Source: an uncultured Collinsella sp.
GTDB lineage: Bacteria > Actinomycetota > Coriobacteriia > Coriobacteriales > Coriobacteriaceae
DNA length: 37,754 nt
Direction: 5' to 3'
Assembly (NCBI GenBank): GCA_900547765.1
Contig: URIA01000017.1
Location: 1 to 37,754 of the forward strand
In this document: piece by piece, positions 7,968-16,724 of the stretch
How the letters are laid out: each line of letters starts with the position of its first letter
Position numbering within the stretch: the first letter of the stretch is position 1
Made by a program: the position numbers and the translations under genes
Notes under the pieces: generated by a model
The model's database searches: none
Seen by the model: only the letters and a program-made list of their open reading frames with translations
What the model was told of the DNA's origin: nothing

Positions 7968-8977
7968 ACTTCCTGAACATCTTCGAGGACCACGTGGCCG
8001 GCATCTTCGGTGCCACCCGTGCCCCGTTCTCCTTTAAGAAGCTTGCCAAGCAGGCCGCTCGCGACATGGAGGATCAGACTCTGGTGATCAACGGCGTCAA
8101 CACGGCGCCGGCACTCTATACCATCCTGATCGCCGCCGACGACGATCCCATGCTCGCCCCGTTCTACCCCGAGCTTTCGCGCGAGGTCCGCGAGTTTGTG
8201 AAGGCGCAGGCCGAAAAGCGCCGCTATGTCTTTGTCGGCGAGCCCCTCGTGCGCTTTATGATCGATCCGCAGCTGCGCGCCGGCAAGTTCTCGGTCTTTG
8301 CCGAGAACGTCGATGCCCCCACGCTCGGCCGCCTGTACGAAGAAGAGCGCGCCTATCAGAACGGCCTGGGCCAGAACAACTCCGCGGCAAGCCGTGCCGC
8401 CAGCGCCCCGCGCGCCGGCCAGCAGCAGTTTGCTGCCCCGCAGCAGCAGCGCCCCGCCGCCATGCCCCAGCAACAGCCGACGCCTCGCGCCGCCGCTCCC
8501 GACCCGCTTGCCGTGGCAGACCCCTTCGCGCCTAGCGTCCCCGACCCCGCCGCCGCACCCATCCCGGTGCCGCAGACCGTCTCGCGCGACGCGCTTGCCG
8601 GCATGGGCGGAGCCGCCGCGACCGGTGCCGCCGTGGGCCTAGGCGCCGCAGCCGGCATCGCCTCCAACATGGCGAGTACTCGCGCCCCGCAGCGCCCGCT
8701 CGCCCAGCTCGTCGACGTCGTGAGCGGCGAGAGCCATAGCATCACCTCCGCACAGGTGACCATCGGTCGCGAGCGCTCAGTTTCCGACATTGCCCTGCGC
8801 GACCCCAACGTGTCGCGCCGCCACGCCCAGCTCACCTTTACGGGCTCGGATTGGTCGATCGAGGACCTCAATTCCACCAACGGCACGCTCGTCAACAACC
8901 GCCGCATTACGCGCTGCCCGCTGCGCAACGGCGATCTGCTGACGTTTGGCCTGAGCACCTTTGAATTTAGGGGATAG
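7964..8977 (+). CDS. fhaA: FhaA-type DUF3662/FHA domain protein
   Basis: 337 aa. Residues 1-125 match the FhaA N-terminal domain (DUF3662; NFLNIFEDHVAGIFG at the start, then YTILIAADDDPMLAPFYPEL and RYVFVGEPLVRFMID). An Ala/Pro/Gln-rich linker (about 130-245) follows, then a C-terminal FHA domain (about 250-337) with the phosphothreonine-binding landmarks GRE, SRRHAQL and DLNSTNGTLVNN. In actinobacteria FhaA binds kinase-phosphorylated partners such as the lipid II flippase MurJ (family knowledge). It starts with GTG overlapping the preceding kinase stop codon and is followed by fhaB after 6 nt, so it is in the middle of a tight operon. Confidence 0.93.
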   Translation: MNFLNIFEDHVAGIFGATRAPFSFKKLAKQAARDMEDQTLVINGVNTAPALYTILIAADDDPMLAPFYPELSREVREFVKAQAEKRRYVFVGEPLVRFMIDPQLRAGKFSVFAENVDAPTLGRLYEEERAYQNGLGQNNSAASRAASAPRAGQQQFAAPQQQRPAAMPQQQPTPRAAAPDPLAVADPFAPSVPDPAAAPIPVPQTVSRDALAGMGGAAATGAAVGLGAAAGIASNMASTRAPQRPLAQLVDVVSGESHSITSAQVTIGRERSVSDIALRDPNVSRRHAQLTFTGSDWSIEDLNSTNGTLVNNRRITRCPLRNGDLLTFGLSTFEFRG

Positions 8978-8983
8978 TCGCTT

Positions 8984-9400
8984 ATGAACATCGATATCGT
9001 CCTTTTTGCAGGCCGCATCGTCCTGGTCGCCCTGCTCTATATCTTCCTGTTCGCCGTCATGAAGACCGGCGTGGGACTTGTGCGCGGACAGCGCCGCGAC
9101 TCGGCCATTTGGACGATCGATGTGGACAAGGGTCCGCGCGGTATCCGCGGCATCCACGTAGACATGCTCGGCCCCGTCATCGTCGGTCGCTCGCCATCTT
9201 CGGACATCTGCATCAACGAACCGTTCGTCTCGGCCTCGCATGCGCGCTTTTCGCTGCAGGGCCCGGCGCTCATCATCGAAGACCTCAACTCGCTTAACGG
9301 CACGCTCGTCAACGGCCGCCAGCTGGTGGAGCCCGCGACGCTGCGCGAAGGCGACGAAGTCCAGATTGGCGACGTGGTCATGAAGGTGAACCGTCGATGA
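8984..9400 (+). CDS. fhaB: FhaB-type membrane-anchored FHA domain protein
   Basis: 138 aa. A single N-terminal membrane segment (about residues 5-27, VLFAGRIVLVALLYIFLFAVM) is followed by a short basic linker and an FHA domain (about 55-135) with VGRSPSSDI, SASHARFSL and EDLNSLNGTLVNGR. This matches FhaB/FipA, which in mycobacteria links PknB-family kinases to the FtsZ/FtsQ division machinery (family knowledge). Its stop overlaps the ATG of the phosphatase gene (ATGA), which indicates translational coupling. Confidence 0.92.
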   Translation: MNIDIVLFAGRIVLVALLYIFLFAVMKTGVGLVRGQRRDSAIWTIDVDKGPRGIRGIHVDMLGPVIVGRSPSSDICINEPFVSASHARFSLQGPALIIEDLNSLNGTLVNGRQLVEPATLREGDEVQIGDVVMKVNRR

Positions 9401-11196
9401 TCGACGAGGAGAACAAGTCCGCAACTATGACCGAGGCACCGGCCGCCGCCACAGCTGCGCCGGCCCACGCCGCTCCAGCGGGCTCCGCACCCGTGGAACC
9501 CGAGGACACCGTGTTCTCCCTGCCTCTTTCGCATGTAACGCATGATATTTCGGATCTCGCCGATAACGAGGACGAAGAGGATGCCGCAGCGGCGCCCATC
9601 GGCGCACATGCTGCGGAACAGCCCACAGCACCCGAAGCAACCCCGGCGCCGGCTCACTTTGCAGAGCCCGTCGCCGCGGCAATCAACGAGAGCGCTGCGG
9701 TGTTTGCGGCACCCGAGCCCGCCGCGCCGGCGTTTCCCATAGCCCCGGCATCCAAGGTTGCGCCCGCGTCTACGCCGGCGCCCGAGCCTATAGACGTCAG
9801 CCCGCAAGACGACGAGTCGACCGCCCGCGCGTCCGAGGAGCCCGGCTCCCCGGACACCGGCGATTCCGAATCAAACGCCGAGACCGACACCGTCTCTCCC
9901 GGTGACACAGCCGAGATCGACGTTGCCGCCGTTGAGGCCAAGCTCAAAGACCCCGGCTCGACCATGAGCTTTGAGCCCCTGACCGAGGAACGCATCGAGA
10001 CCGACTCGACCTATGATGCCGGCACCACCACACAACTCATGTGGGGCGCCCGCTCCGACGTTGGCTGTGTGCGCCCGCACAATGAGGATTCCTACCTGGT
10101 GCAGTCGCCGCTCTTTTGCGTATGCGACGGCATGGGTGGTCACGCCGCCGGCGAGGTAGCCTCTTCCATCGCCGTCGAGACTATTGCCAAGACGGCCCCG
10201 CAGTCCGCCGACGCAGCACGCCTGGCCGCAGCCGTCGAGGCAGCCAACGCCGCCGTAATCGAGGCGGCCCTGAACGGCCTGGGCAAGCCCGGCATGGGCT
10301 GCACAGCCACTTGCGCCTATATCGAAAACGACACGCTCGCCATCGCCCACGTGGGTGACTCTCGCGCCTACCTGCTCCACGAGGGCACGCTCATCCGCGT
10401 GACCCGCGACCACTCCTACGTGGAGGAGCTCGTGGACGCCGGCGAGATTACGGCAGACGAGGCTCGCGTCCACCCCAACCGTTCGGTCATCACCCGTGCG
10501 CTGGGCTCGGACCCTGCCATGTATGCCGACCACTTCACTCTGCATATCGAGGAAGGCGACCGCCTGATCCTGTGCTCCGACGGCCTTTCGAGCATGATTC
10601 CCGATAGCGATATCGAGAACATCGCCACGCAGTCCTCAACCGCGCAAATCTGCGTCGACAATCTAGTGGACGCGGCGCTTGCCGCCGGCGGCCACGACAA
10701 CGTGACCGTAGTAGTCGTTGACCTGGTTGACGATGGCGTTATGCGCGAGGCGCAGCGCGTGCGTCGCCGCAACATTACTATCGCCGCCATCCTGGCCCTC
10801 GTCTTTGTGCTGGCAGCTGGCATCTGGGCCTACACGGGTGTCACCGGCTCGTACTACCTGGGTACCTACCAGGGCAATGTCGCCGTCTGGCGCGGCCTGC
10901 CCGGCAAGCCGCTCGGACTCAAGCTCCACTGGCTCGAAAGCGAAACCAGCATTAAGCTGTCCGACCTGCCCGAAGACACGCAAAACCGCCTCAAGGCGGG
11001 CATTCCGCAAGCAAGTGTCGACGATGCGCAGGACACGATATCCAAGTACCGCCACCAGATCGATGAAGAGCAGACCCGCCAGGTGATCGACGCGCAAACG
11101 ATTCGCGACAACACCAATCAGGGATCGACCTCCGAATCAGATTCCGAGAAAACCGCCGAACAGTCCGCCGAGGCCGAAGCCTCCGATAAGAATTAG
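9397..11196 (+). CDS. pstP: PP2C-family protein phosphatase with long N-terminal tail
   Basis: 599 aa. Residues about 215-450 are a PPM/PP2C phosphatase: RPHNEDSY, CVCDGMGGHAAGE, HVGDSRAYL, LCSDGLSSMI and GGHDNVTVV supply the metal-binding aspartates. A membrane segment (about 457-477) and an extracytoplasmic region of ~120 residues follow, ending acidic. This is the PstP layout: it removes phosphate from the kinases and FHA partners encoded alongside. Unusual is the N-terminal ~208-residue Ala/Pro/Glu-rich tail, which mycobacterial PstP lacks; it may carry phosphorylation sites for the FHA proteins (inference). The ATG at 9397 overlaps fhaB; an internal ATG at 9427 with GAGGAG upstream is an alternative that would shorten the tail by 10 residues only. 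Confidence 0.93.
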   Translation: MIDEENKSATMTEAPAAATAAPAHAAPAGSAPVEPEDTVFSLPLSHVTHDISDLADNEDEEDAAAAPIGAHAAEQPTAPEATPAPAHFAEPVAAAINESAAVFAAPEPAAPAFPIAPASKVAPASTPAPEPIDVSPQDDESTARASEEPGSPDTGDSESNAETDTVSPGDTAEIDVAAVEAKLKDPGSTMSFEPLTEERIETDSTYDAGTTTQLMWGARSDVGCVRPHNEDSYLVQSPLFCVCDGMGGHAAGEVASSIAVETIAKTAPQSADAARLAAAVEAANAAVIEAALNGLGKPGMGCTATCAYIENDTLAIAHVGDSRAYLLHEGTLIRVTRDHSYVEELVDAGEITADEARVHPNRSVITRALGSDPAMYADHFTLHIEEGDRLILCSDGLSSMIPDSDIENIATQSSTAQICVDNLVDAALAAGGHDNVTVVVVDLVDDGVMREAQRVRRRNITIAAILALVFVLAAGIWAYTGVTGSYYLGTYQGNVAVWRGLPGKPLGLKLHWLESETSIKLSDLPEDTQNRLKAGIPQASVDDAQDTISKYRHQIDEEQTRQVIDAQTIRDNTNQGSTSESDSEKTAEQSAEAEASDKN

Positions 11197-11212
11197 AAAG
11201 GGAGTGCCGCTT

Positions 11213-14083
11213 ATGAGTCGCCGCAACACCGAGCTGCTCTTGCTCATCGCCTCGGCGTTCCCCGTCATCCTGCTGTATGCGATGTACGTGCTCACCGCGG
11301 GCGCTGCCATCTCCTTTGAGACGCTCGCCGTACCGATCGGCCTCTTTGCCGCCTTTGCCGCGGCCCACATTGCCGTGCGCATCTTGGCGCCCGGTGCCGA
11401 CCCCGCCATCCTGCCCATTGTCTTTGTGCTTTCGGGCATCGGCATCACGTTCGTGACGCGTCTCGCACCCGCTCTCGCGATCTCACAGCTCATCATCCTG
11501 TTTGTCTCGGTGGCGCTCATGGTGGGAACGCTCGCACTGGTCAAAAACCTCGACGTGGTCATGCGCTACAAGTACACCTTTGGCATTATCGGCATCATCC
11601 TGCTGATGCTGCCCATCTTTATCGGCACCACGATCTCGGGCTCCAAGCTGTGGATTCGCATCGCGGGCTTTACCATCCAGCCTGGCGAGTTCGCCAAGGT
11701 CTTTATCGTGCTGTTCCTGGCCGGGTACCTGGCCGAGAACCGCGAGCTGCTCTCCATCTCCAACCGCAAGATCCTGGGCTTTAAGATCCCTCGCCTGCGA
11801 CTGCTGCTGCCGCTGTTTGCCGTGTGGGGTGTGTGCCTGCTCGTCGTCGTCTTCGAACGCGACCTGGGTTCGGCCGTGCTGTTCTACACTATCTTCTTGC
11901 TGATGCTCTACGTTGCCACGGGGCGCTTTTCGTATGTCGTTATCGGCCTTGCGCTGCTGGCCGTTGGGGCCGTGGGCGCCTACAAGTTCCTGTCGCACGT
12001 TCAGGTGCGCTTCCAAGTTTGGGTCGATCCGTTTAAGGACGCCCAGGGCCAGGGCTACCAGATCGTCCAGTCGCTCTTCTCGCTTGCCGATGGCGGTCTG
12101 GTCGGTGTTGGCATCGGCAACGGCATGGCCAACAACATCCCTGTCGTCGAGTCCGACTTTATCTTCTCGGCTATCGGCGAGGAGATGGGCCTTTTGGGCG
12201 GCGGCGCCGTGCTCATCCTGTTTATGCTCTTTGCCGTTCGCGGCCTCACCACGGCTGCCCGCGCTAAATCCGACCTCGCCGCCTTTAGTGCCACAGGCCT
12301 TACGGCCGCCATCGGCTTCCAGGCCTTCTTGATCGTTGGCGGCGTAACCCGCCTGATCCCGCTGACCGGCGTCACCCTGCCCTTTATGAGCCAGGGCGGC
12401 TCCTCTCTGCTGGCGAGCTTTATCATCGTCGCGCTCCTGCTGCGCGCCGGTGACGAGGCGACCGGACGCGAGGCCGAGCTTACCGGCACCGGCACCATGG
12501 CCGCCATCACCGATGATCAGGTCGCATCTGCCGCCGCCCCGACGGGCACGCGCTTTGCCACCTCGTCTTCCTACGGCAGCGGCAGCCATTCCGTCGGCTC
12601 ACGCATGCGCCGTCGCCTGCTCGACACGCCTGAATCCGGTGTGCTCGGCCGCGTTGCGCTCGCCAACCGTCTAACCCGTGCGGTGCTCGCCTTTACGGCG
12701 CTGTTCGCCATCCTTATCGGCAACCTCACCTATGTCCAGGTCATCAAGGCCAAGGACTATCAGGACATGCCGACCAACAACCACACCATCGCCCGCTCCA
12801 AGTACATCCAGCGCGGTTCCATCATCACGTCCGACGGCGTGACGCTGGCCGAGTCGCTGCAGCAGGAGGACGGCACCTACGTACGCTCCTACCCCAACGG
12901 TAACCTGGCAGCGCACGTGGTTGGCTATGTGAGCCAGCAGTATGGCACCACCGCCATCGAGAGCGTCATGAACGACACGCTCACCGGCTCTAAGGATTAC
13001 TCCAGCTGGAACAACGCCATCGCGTCGCTCGCGGGCCAGACCCAGCCGGGCAACACCGCCAAGCTCACCATCGACTCGCGCATCCAGACGGCTGCCGAGC
13101 AGGCGCTCAAGGGCTTTAAGGGCGCTGTAGTGGTCATCGACCCGCGTACCGGCGCGGTGCTCGCATGTGCCAGCTCGCCCACCTACGACAACACCAACAT
13201 CGATGCCCTGCTGCAGACGGGCGGCGGCGAGGACGGCTCCATGTACAATCGCGCCATGGACGCGCTGTACACGCCGGGCTCAACGTTTAAGGTCGTTACG
13301 CTTTCCGCGGCACTCGAGACCGGTACCGCCAGCCTTACCAGCACCTACCAAGCGCCCGGCTCCATGGACATCGGCAACGCGCCGGTCACCAACGACGCCA
13401 ACGAGAGCTACGGCACCATCAGCCTCCAGCAGGCGTTTGCCGTGTCCTCCAACGTCGTCTTTGGCCAGGTGGCCAACGAAGTGGGCGCAAACACGCTCGT
13501 GCAGTTTGCCAACGCCTTTGGCTACGGCCAGAAGCTCGGCCAGGACCTGACCTCCACGGCCTCCATCATGGCCGACCCATCGCTCATGACCGAGTGGGAG
13601 ACCGCTTGGGCAGGCGCCGGCCAGCCTGTCGGCATGGATCACACGCCCGGCCCGCAGACCACGGTCATGCAAAATGCCGTGATCGCCGCCGCCATCGCCA
13701 ACAGCGGTGTGGTCATGGACCCGTTCTTTGTTTCACAGGTGCTCGCACCGGACGGAACCGTGGTCAAGACCACGCAGTCCCGCTCGCTGGGCCAGGCCGT
13801 CAGCTCCGCCACGGCCGACCAGGTCAAGCAGGCCATGCTCGCCGTCGTCCAGTCCGGCACCGGCACCGATGCCCAGATTCCGGGCGTCAAGGTTGCCGGC
13901 AAGACCGGCTCGGCCGAGACCGGAGGCACCAACGTCAACTCGATGTTTATCGGCTTTGCACCTTACGATTCACCCACGGTCGCCATCTCGGTGGCCTTGG
14001 AGGATTACGACCAACACGACGTCAAGGCGGCCAAGATCGCCGGCATCGTCCTGACCGCGGCACTCGCCGCCCAGGGAGCGTGA
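11213..14083 (+). CDS. FtsW/RodA glycosyltransferase fused to class B PBP
   Basis: 956 aa in one chain. Residues 1 to about 420 are a SEDS peptidoglycan glycosyltransferase with about ten membrane segments and family motifs (KLWIRIAGFTIQPGEFAK, FERDLGSAVLF, GIGNG, AIGEEMGLLGG, LPFMSQGGSS). A Ser/Thr/Ala-rich linker (about 420-480) leads to another membrane anchor (about 487-505) and a class B PBP: RGSIITSDGVTLAES, SxxK at S690-K693, SSN at 745-747 and KTG at 897-899. SEDS and class B PBP proteins normally work as a two-protein complex; here adjacent rodA and pbpA have become one gene, fixing 1:1 stoichiometry. ATG 11213 is preferred because AAAGGGAG lies eight bases upstream; GTG 11204 lies inside that site. 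No frameshift or stop is seen at the junction. Confidence 0.95.
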   Translation: MSRRNTELLLLIASAFPVILLYAMYVLTAGAAISFETLAVPIGLFAAFAAAHIAVRILAPGADPAILPIVFVLSGIGITFVTRLAPALAISQLIILFVSVALMVGTLALVKNLDVVMRYKYTFGIIGIILLMLPIFIGTTISGSKLWIRIAGFTIQPGEFAKVFIVLFLAGYLAENRELLSISNRKILGFKIPRLRLLLPLFAVWGVCLLVVVFERDLGSAVLFYTIFLLMLYVATGRFSYVVIGLALLAVGAVGAYKFLSHVQVRFQVWVDPFKDAQGQGYQIVQSLFSLADGGLVGVGIGNGMANNIPVVESDFIFSAIGEEMGLLGGGAVLILFMLFAVRGLTTAARAKSDLAAFSATGLTAAIGFQAFLIVGGVTRLIPLTGVTLPFMSQGGSSLLASFIIVALLLRAGDEATGREAELTGTGTMAAITDDQVASAAAPTGTRFATSSSYGSGSHSVGSRMRRRLLDTPESGVLGRVALANRLTRAVLAFTALFAILIGNLTYVQVIKAKDYQDMPTNNHTIARSKYIQRGSIITSDGVTLAESLQQEDGTYVRSYPNGNLAAHVVGYVSQQYGTTAIESVMNDTLTGSKDYSSWNNAIASLAGQTQPGNTAKLTIDSRIQTAAEQALKGFKGAVVVIDPRTGAVLACASSPTYDNTNIDALLQTGGGEDGSMYNRAMDALYTPGSTFKVVTLSAALETGTASLTSTYQAPGSMDIGNAPVTNDANESYGTISLQQAFAVSSNVVFGQVANEVGANTLVQFANAFGYGQKLGQDLTSTASIMADPSLMTEWETAWAGAGQPVGMDHTPGPQTTVMQNAVIAAAIANSGVVMDPFFVSQVLAPDGTVVKTTQSRSLGQAVSSATADQVKQAMLAVVQSGTGTDAQIPGVKVAGKTGSAETGGTNVNSMFIGFAPYDSPTVAISVALEDYDQHDVKAAKIAGIVLTAALAAQGA

Positions 14084-14215
14084 TGCCCGTGATCGAATCG
14101 GACACCCGGGGCGCGCCGCGGCCTAAGGGCTAGCGGCAATGCGCCACATGGCCCCAGCGGCCACACAGTAGGTACTACACACATCGTTGAGCGAATAGTT
14201 ATGTTAGGAGCAGGA

Positions 14216-16177
14216 ATGGAACAGAGGGTCCTCGGGGGAAGATACCTCCTCAAGGATAAGGTGGGGACAGGCGGCATGGCGACCGTCTACCGTGCGCAGG
14301 ATCAGGTCCTCGACCGCACGGTAGCCGTCAAGATCATGCTGCCGCAGTACGCTGGCGACGCCACCTTCGCCGCGCGCTTTAAGCAGGAGGCCCAGGCAGC
14401 AGCCGGCCTCTCCTCCCCCTATATCGTAGGCGTCTACGATTGGGGCAAGGACGGCGACACCTATTACATCGTCATGGAGTATCTGCGCGGTACCGACCTC
14501 AAGAGCGGCATCAAGAGCCATGGCGCCCTCGACCCCAAAAAGGTCGCGCAGATCGGCTCGCAGATCAGCTCCGCGCTTTCGGTCGCACACAAGCACGAGA
14601 TCATCCACCGCGACATCAAGCCGCAAAACATCATGGTGCTGCCCGACGGCAACATCAAGGTGATGGATTTTGGCATCGCGCGCGCCAAGAATAGCCACCT
14701 CACGCAAGACAACAACGTGCTGGGCACCGCCCATTACGTCAGCCCCGAGCAGACCCGCGGCCAGGACCTCGGCCCCACCTCGGATATCTACTCGCTGGGT
14801 GTCGTCATGTACGAGTGCGCCACCGGCCGCGTGCCCTTTGACGGCGACGACGCCATCTCGGTCGCACTCAAGCAGGTCAACGAGCTGCCCATCCCGCCGA
14901 GCCAGATTAACTCCGGCGTCGACGCCGATCTTGAGCGCATCATCCTCAAGTGCATGGAAAAGGACCCGGCGAATCGCTTCCAGACGGCCGACGAGCTGCG
15001 TCAGGTGCTCAACAGCTACCTGTCCGGGCGCGCCGTCAACATTTCCGAGCCCACGCGCATCATTGGTGCCCCCAGCGAGCTCGGCGCAACCAAGACCCGC
15101 GAGCTTTCCGACCAGACGCGCGCCATGGTTCGTCCCGTCTCGGGTGTGAGCGGCCAGAACAACGCCCGTAGCGCCGTTTCGGGCTCCACGGGTTCCTACG
15201 AGGTCGAGAAACCCAAGTCTAACAAGAACAAAATCATCGCCGCCGTGGTTGCCGCCGTTGCCGTCATCGGTATCGTGGTGGCCTTTGCCACGGGACTCTT
15301 TGGAGGCGAGCAGGTCACGGTGCCCGACGTACTGGGCAAGGACCAGCAGACTGCCGTGGAGCTGATCAAGGAGGCCGGCCTCGAGGTTGGCACCGTCGAT
15401 CAGAGCTACAACGACGACGTCGACGAGGGTAAGGTCGCCGAGCAGACACCCAACGGCAACACCAAGAAGGCCAAGGGCACGAGGGTGAACCTGGTGATCT
15501 CCAAGGGCCCCAAGCCCTCCGATAAGGTTGAGGTCCCGCAGCTCGTCGGCCTGACCAAGGACCAGGCCGAGGCCGCGCTGGCAAGCGTGGGCCTGAAGGG
15601 CAGCGCTACCGAGGAGGCCAACGAGGCCGAAGAGGGCCAGGTCTTTGAGCAGGGCACTGACGCCGGCAAGGAGGTCGAGAAGGGCACGACCATCTCGTAC
15701 AAGGTCTCCAGCGGCCCTGATACTACCTCGGTACCTGATCTGACCGACATGACCGAGGCTCAGGCGCGCAACGCCCTCGATATGGCGGGCTTTGGCGTCG
15801 ATGTGAGCTATCAGGAGAACGACTCGGTTACCGAGGGCACCGTGATCAGCTGGAACCCCAGCGGCAAGCAAAAGCCCGGCGCCACGATCACCGTCGTCAT
15901 CGCCAAGAAGTCCGGCAAGGCCAGCGTCCCGGGCAACCTGTACGGCAAGAGCATCTCCGCCGCCGTCACCGCGCTCAACAACGCCGGTTTCTACAACATT
16001 GGCTTCTGCGACCAGAACGGCAACCCCGTGAGCGGCAACGAGAACGCCACCGTTACCGGCGTCTCCCCCACCGGCAAGCAGTCCACCGACAGCACGATTA
16101 CGCTGACGGTCGCACTTTCTGGTTCGGGCTCGGGCTCGGGCTCGGGCACGGGCGACGATTCCGGTACGACCAACTAG
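14216..16177 (+). CDS. pknB: PknB-type Ser/Thr kinase with PASTA domains
   Basis: 653 aa. An intracellular kinase domain (about 10-270) has GTGGMATVY, K39, HRDIKPQN (D133) and DFG at 151-153, then GTAHYVSPEQ. A juxtamembrane region with several Thr/Ser residues follows, then one membrane segment (about 337-360), and three clear extracellular PASTA repeats beginning near VTVPDVLG, VEVPQLVG and TSVPDLTD, plus a fourth, divergent one (VPGNLYGKS). The chain ends in a Gly/Ser tail. PASTA kinases sense muropeptides or lipid II and control cell-wall growth. The ATG at 14216 has AGGAG five bases upstream and is preferred to the one at 14201. A gap of 132 nt from the fusion gene could carry a separate promoter. 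A strong terminator follows. Confidence 0.96.
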   Translation: MEQRVLGGRYLLKDKVGTGGMATVYRAQDQVLDRTVAVKIMLPQYAGDATFAARFKQEAQAAAGLSSPYIVGVYDWGKDGDTYYIVMEYLRGTDLKSGIKSHGALDPKKVAQIGSQISSALSVAHKHEIIHRDIKPQNIMVLPDGNIKVMDFGIARAKNSHLTQDNNVLGTAHYVSPEQTRGQDLGPTSDIYSLGVVMYECATGRVPFDGDDAISVALKQVNELPIPPSQINSGVDADLERIILKCMEKDPANRFQTADELRQVLNSYLSGRAVNISEPTRIIGAPSELGATKTRELSDQTRAMVRPVSGVSGQNNARSAVSGSTGSYEVEKPKSNKNKIIAAVVAAVAVIGIVVAFATGLFGGEQVTVPDVLGKDQQTAVELIKEAGLEVGTVDQSYNDDVDEGKVAEQTPNGNTKKAKGTRVNLVISKGPKPSDKVEVPQLVGLTKDQAEAALASVGLKGSATEEANEAEEGQVFEQGTDAGKEVEKGTTISYKVSSGPDTTSVPDLTDMTEAQARNALDMAGFGVDVSYQENDSVTEGTVISWNPSGKQKPGATITVVIAKKSGKASVPGNLYGKSISAAVTALNNAGFYNIGFCDQNGNPVSGNENATVTGVSPTGKQSTDSTITLTVALSGSGSGSGSGTGDDSGTTN

Positions 16178-16229
16178 TCGCCACCCCACCGCTCATCGCG
16201 GCTTTCGCCGCAAACATATTCGCTCACAG

Positions 16230-16268
16230 GCGCCCGCTTGCTCCCCCAGCAAGCGGGCGCTTTCTTTA
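16230..16268 (+). terminator. Terminator of the pknB cluster
   Basis: A perfect 13-bp stem, GCGCCCGCTTGCT (16230-16242) with its complement at 16248-16260, closes a five-C loop and is followed by TTTCTTTA. This is a textbook rho-independent terminator 50 bp past pknB. Confidence 0.92.
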
Positions 16269-16307
16269 TCTGAAGCAGCGAATACTACGGCATGCCTTAA
16301 ACCAGAA

Positions 16308-16336
16308 GAGCCCGGCACCATAGCGGTACCGGGCTC
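16308..16336 (-). terminator. Terminator-like hairpin after tRNA-Arg
   Basis: A 12-nt stem (16308-16319 with 16325-16336, one mismatch, loop ATAGC) lies 11 nt beyond the 3' end of the tRNA on the minus strand and is followed by TTCTGGTTT. The T-run is poor, so this is a moderate call. Confidence 0.6.
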
Positions 16337-16346
16337 GATATTCCTC

Positions 16347-16422
16347 TGGTGCCCCCGGGCGGATTCGAACCGTCGACACCCGCTTTAGGAGAGCGGTGCT
16401 CTATCCCCTGAGCTACGGAGGC
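16347..16422 (-). tRNA. tRNA-Arg (anticodon CCU)
   Basis: A 76-nt tRNA including an encoded 3' CCA (16347-16349). The 7-bp acceptor pairs GCCTCCG with CGGGGGC (one T-G pair), the anticodon loop is CT-CCT-AA in a CCGCT/AGCGG stem, and the T-arm carries the GGTTCGAATCC signature. The anticodon CCU reads the rare arginine codon AGG. Confidence 0.95.
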
Positions 16423-16503
16423 ATGTTGTACTAGTGTAGCAGATTTACGCCGTTGTAATACAGCGTATAGCTACTCTTCGAAGTTGCGGTGGAACAGCCC
16501 TCC
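16423..16503. other. Spacer between tRNA-Arg and palindrome array
   Basis: 81 bases with no visible gene. On the minus strand this is the upstream side of tRNA-Arg, so it should hold its promoter, but no clear boxes were identified. Confidence 0.4.
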
Positions 16504-16701
16504 GGAAAGTGTGTCCCACTATCCAGGCAAATTCTGGGTCAAACTTTCCCAATGGGACCTCGCTGGAAACTGTGTCCCAGAATTTCGGCTCGAAACGGGA
16601 CACAGTTTCCCAAACGACCCCGTTCCGGAAACTACATCCCGGAATCGGCGCTCGAACTGGGATGCACTTTCCCGATCGAGCCCCATGGGAAACTGCGTCC
16701 C
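16504..16701. repeat. Array of palindromes with ~61-bp period
   Basis: Three and a half tandem units start at 16504, 16565, 16627 and 16688 (steps of 61, 62 and 61 bp). Each full unit has a 14-nt arm (GGAAACTGTGTCCC in unit 2), an 18-nt loop, an inverted 14-nt arm and a 15-16-nt spacer. Unit 2 arms are perfectly complementary (16565-16578 with 16597-16610); units 1 and 3 have two mismatches each. Arms are spaced 29-32 bp throughout, about three helical turns. The loops and spacers are not conserved. The array lies downstream of manO and upstream of the tRNA on the minus strand. Confidence 0.85.
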
Positions 16702-16724
16702 ACTTGGGGGGCGCTCTTTAATGA

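Noticed and set aside
14204..16189. 661-codon open frame antisense to pknB
   Set aside because: Shadow of the kinase gene; its composition mirrors the sense codons.
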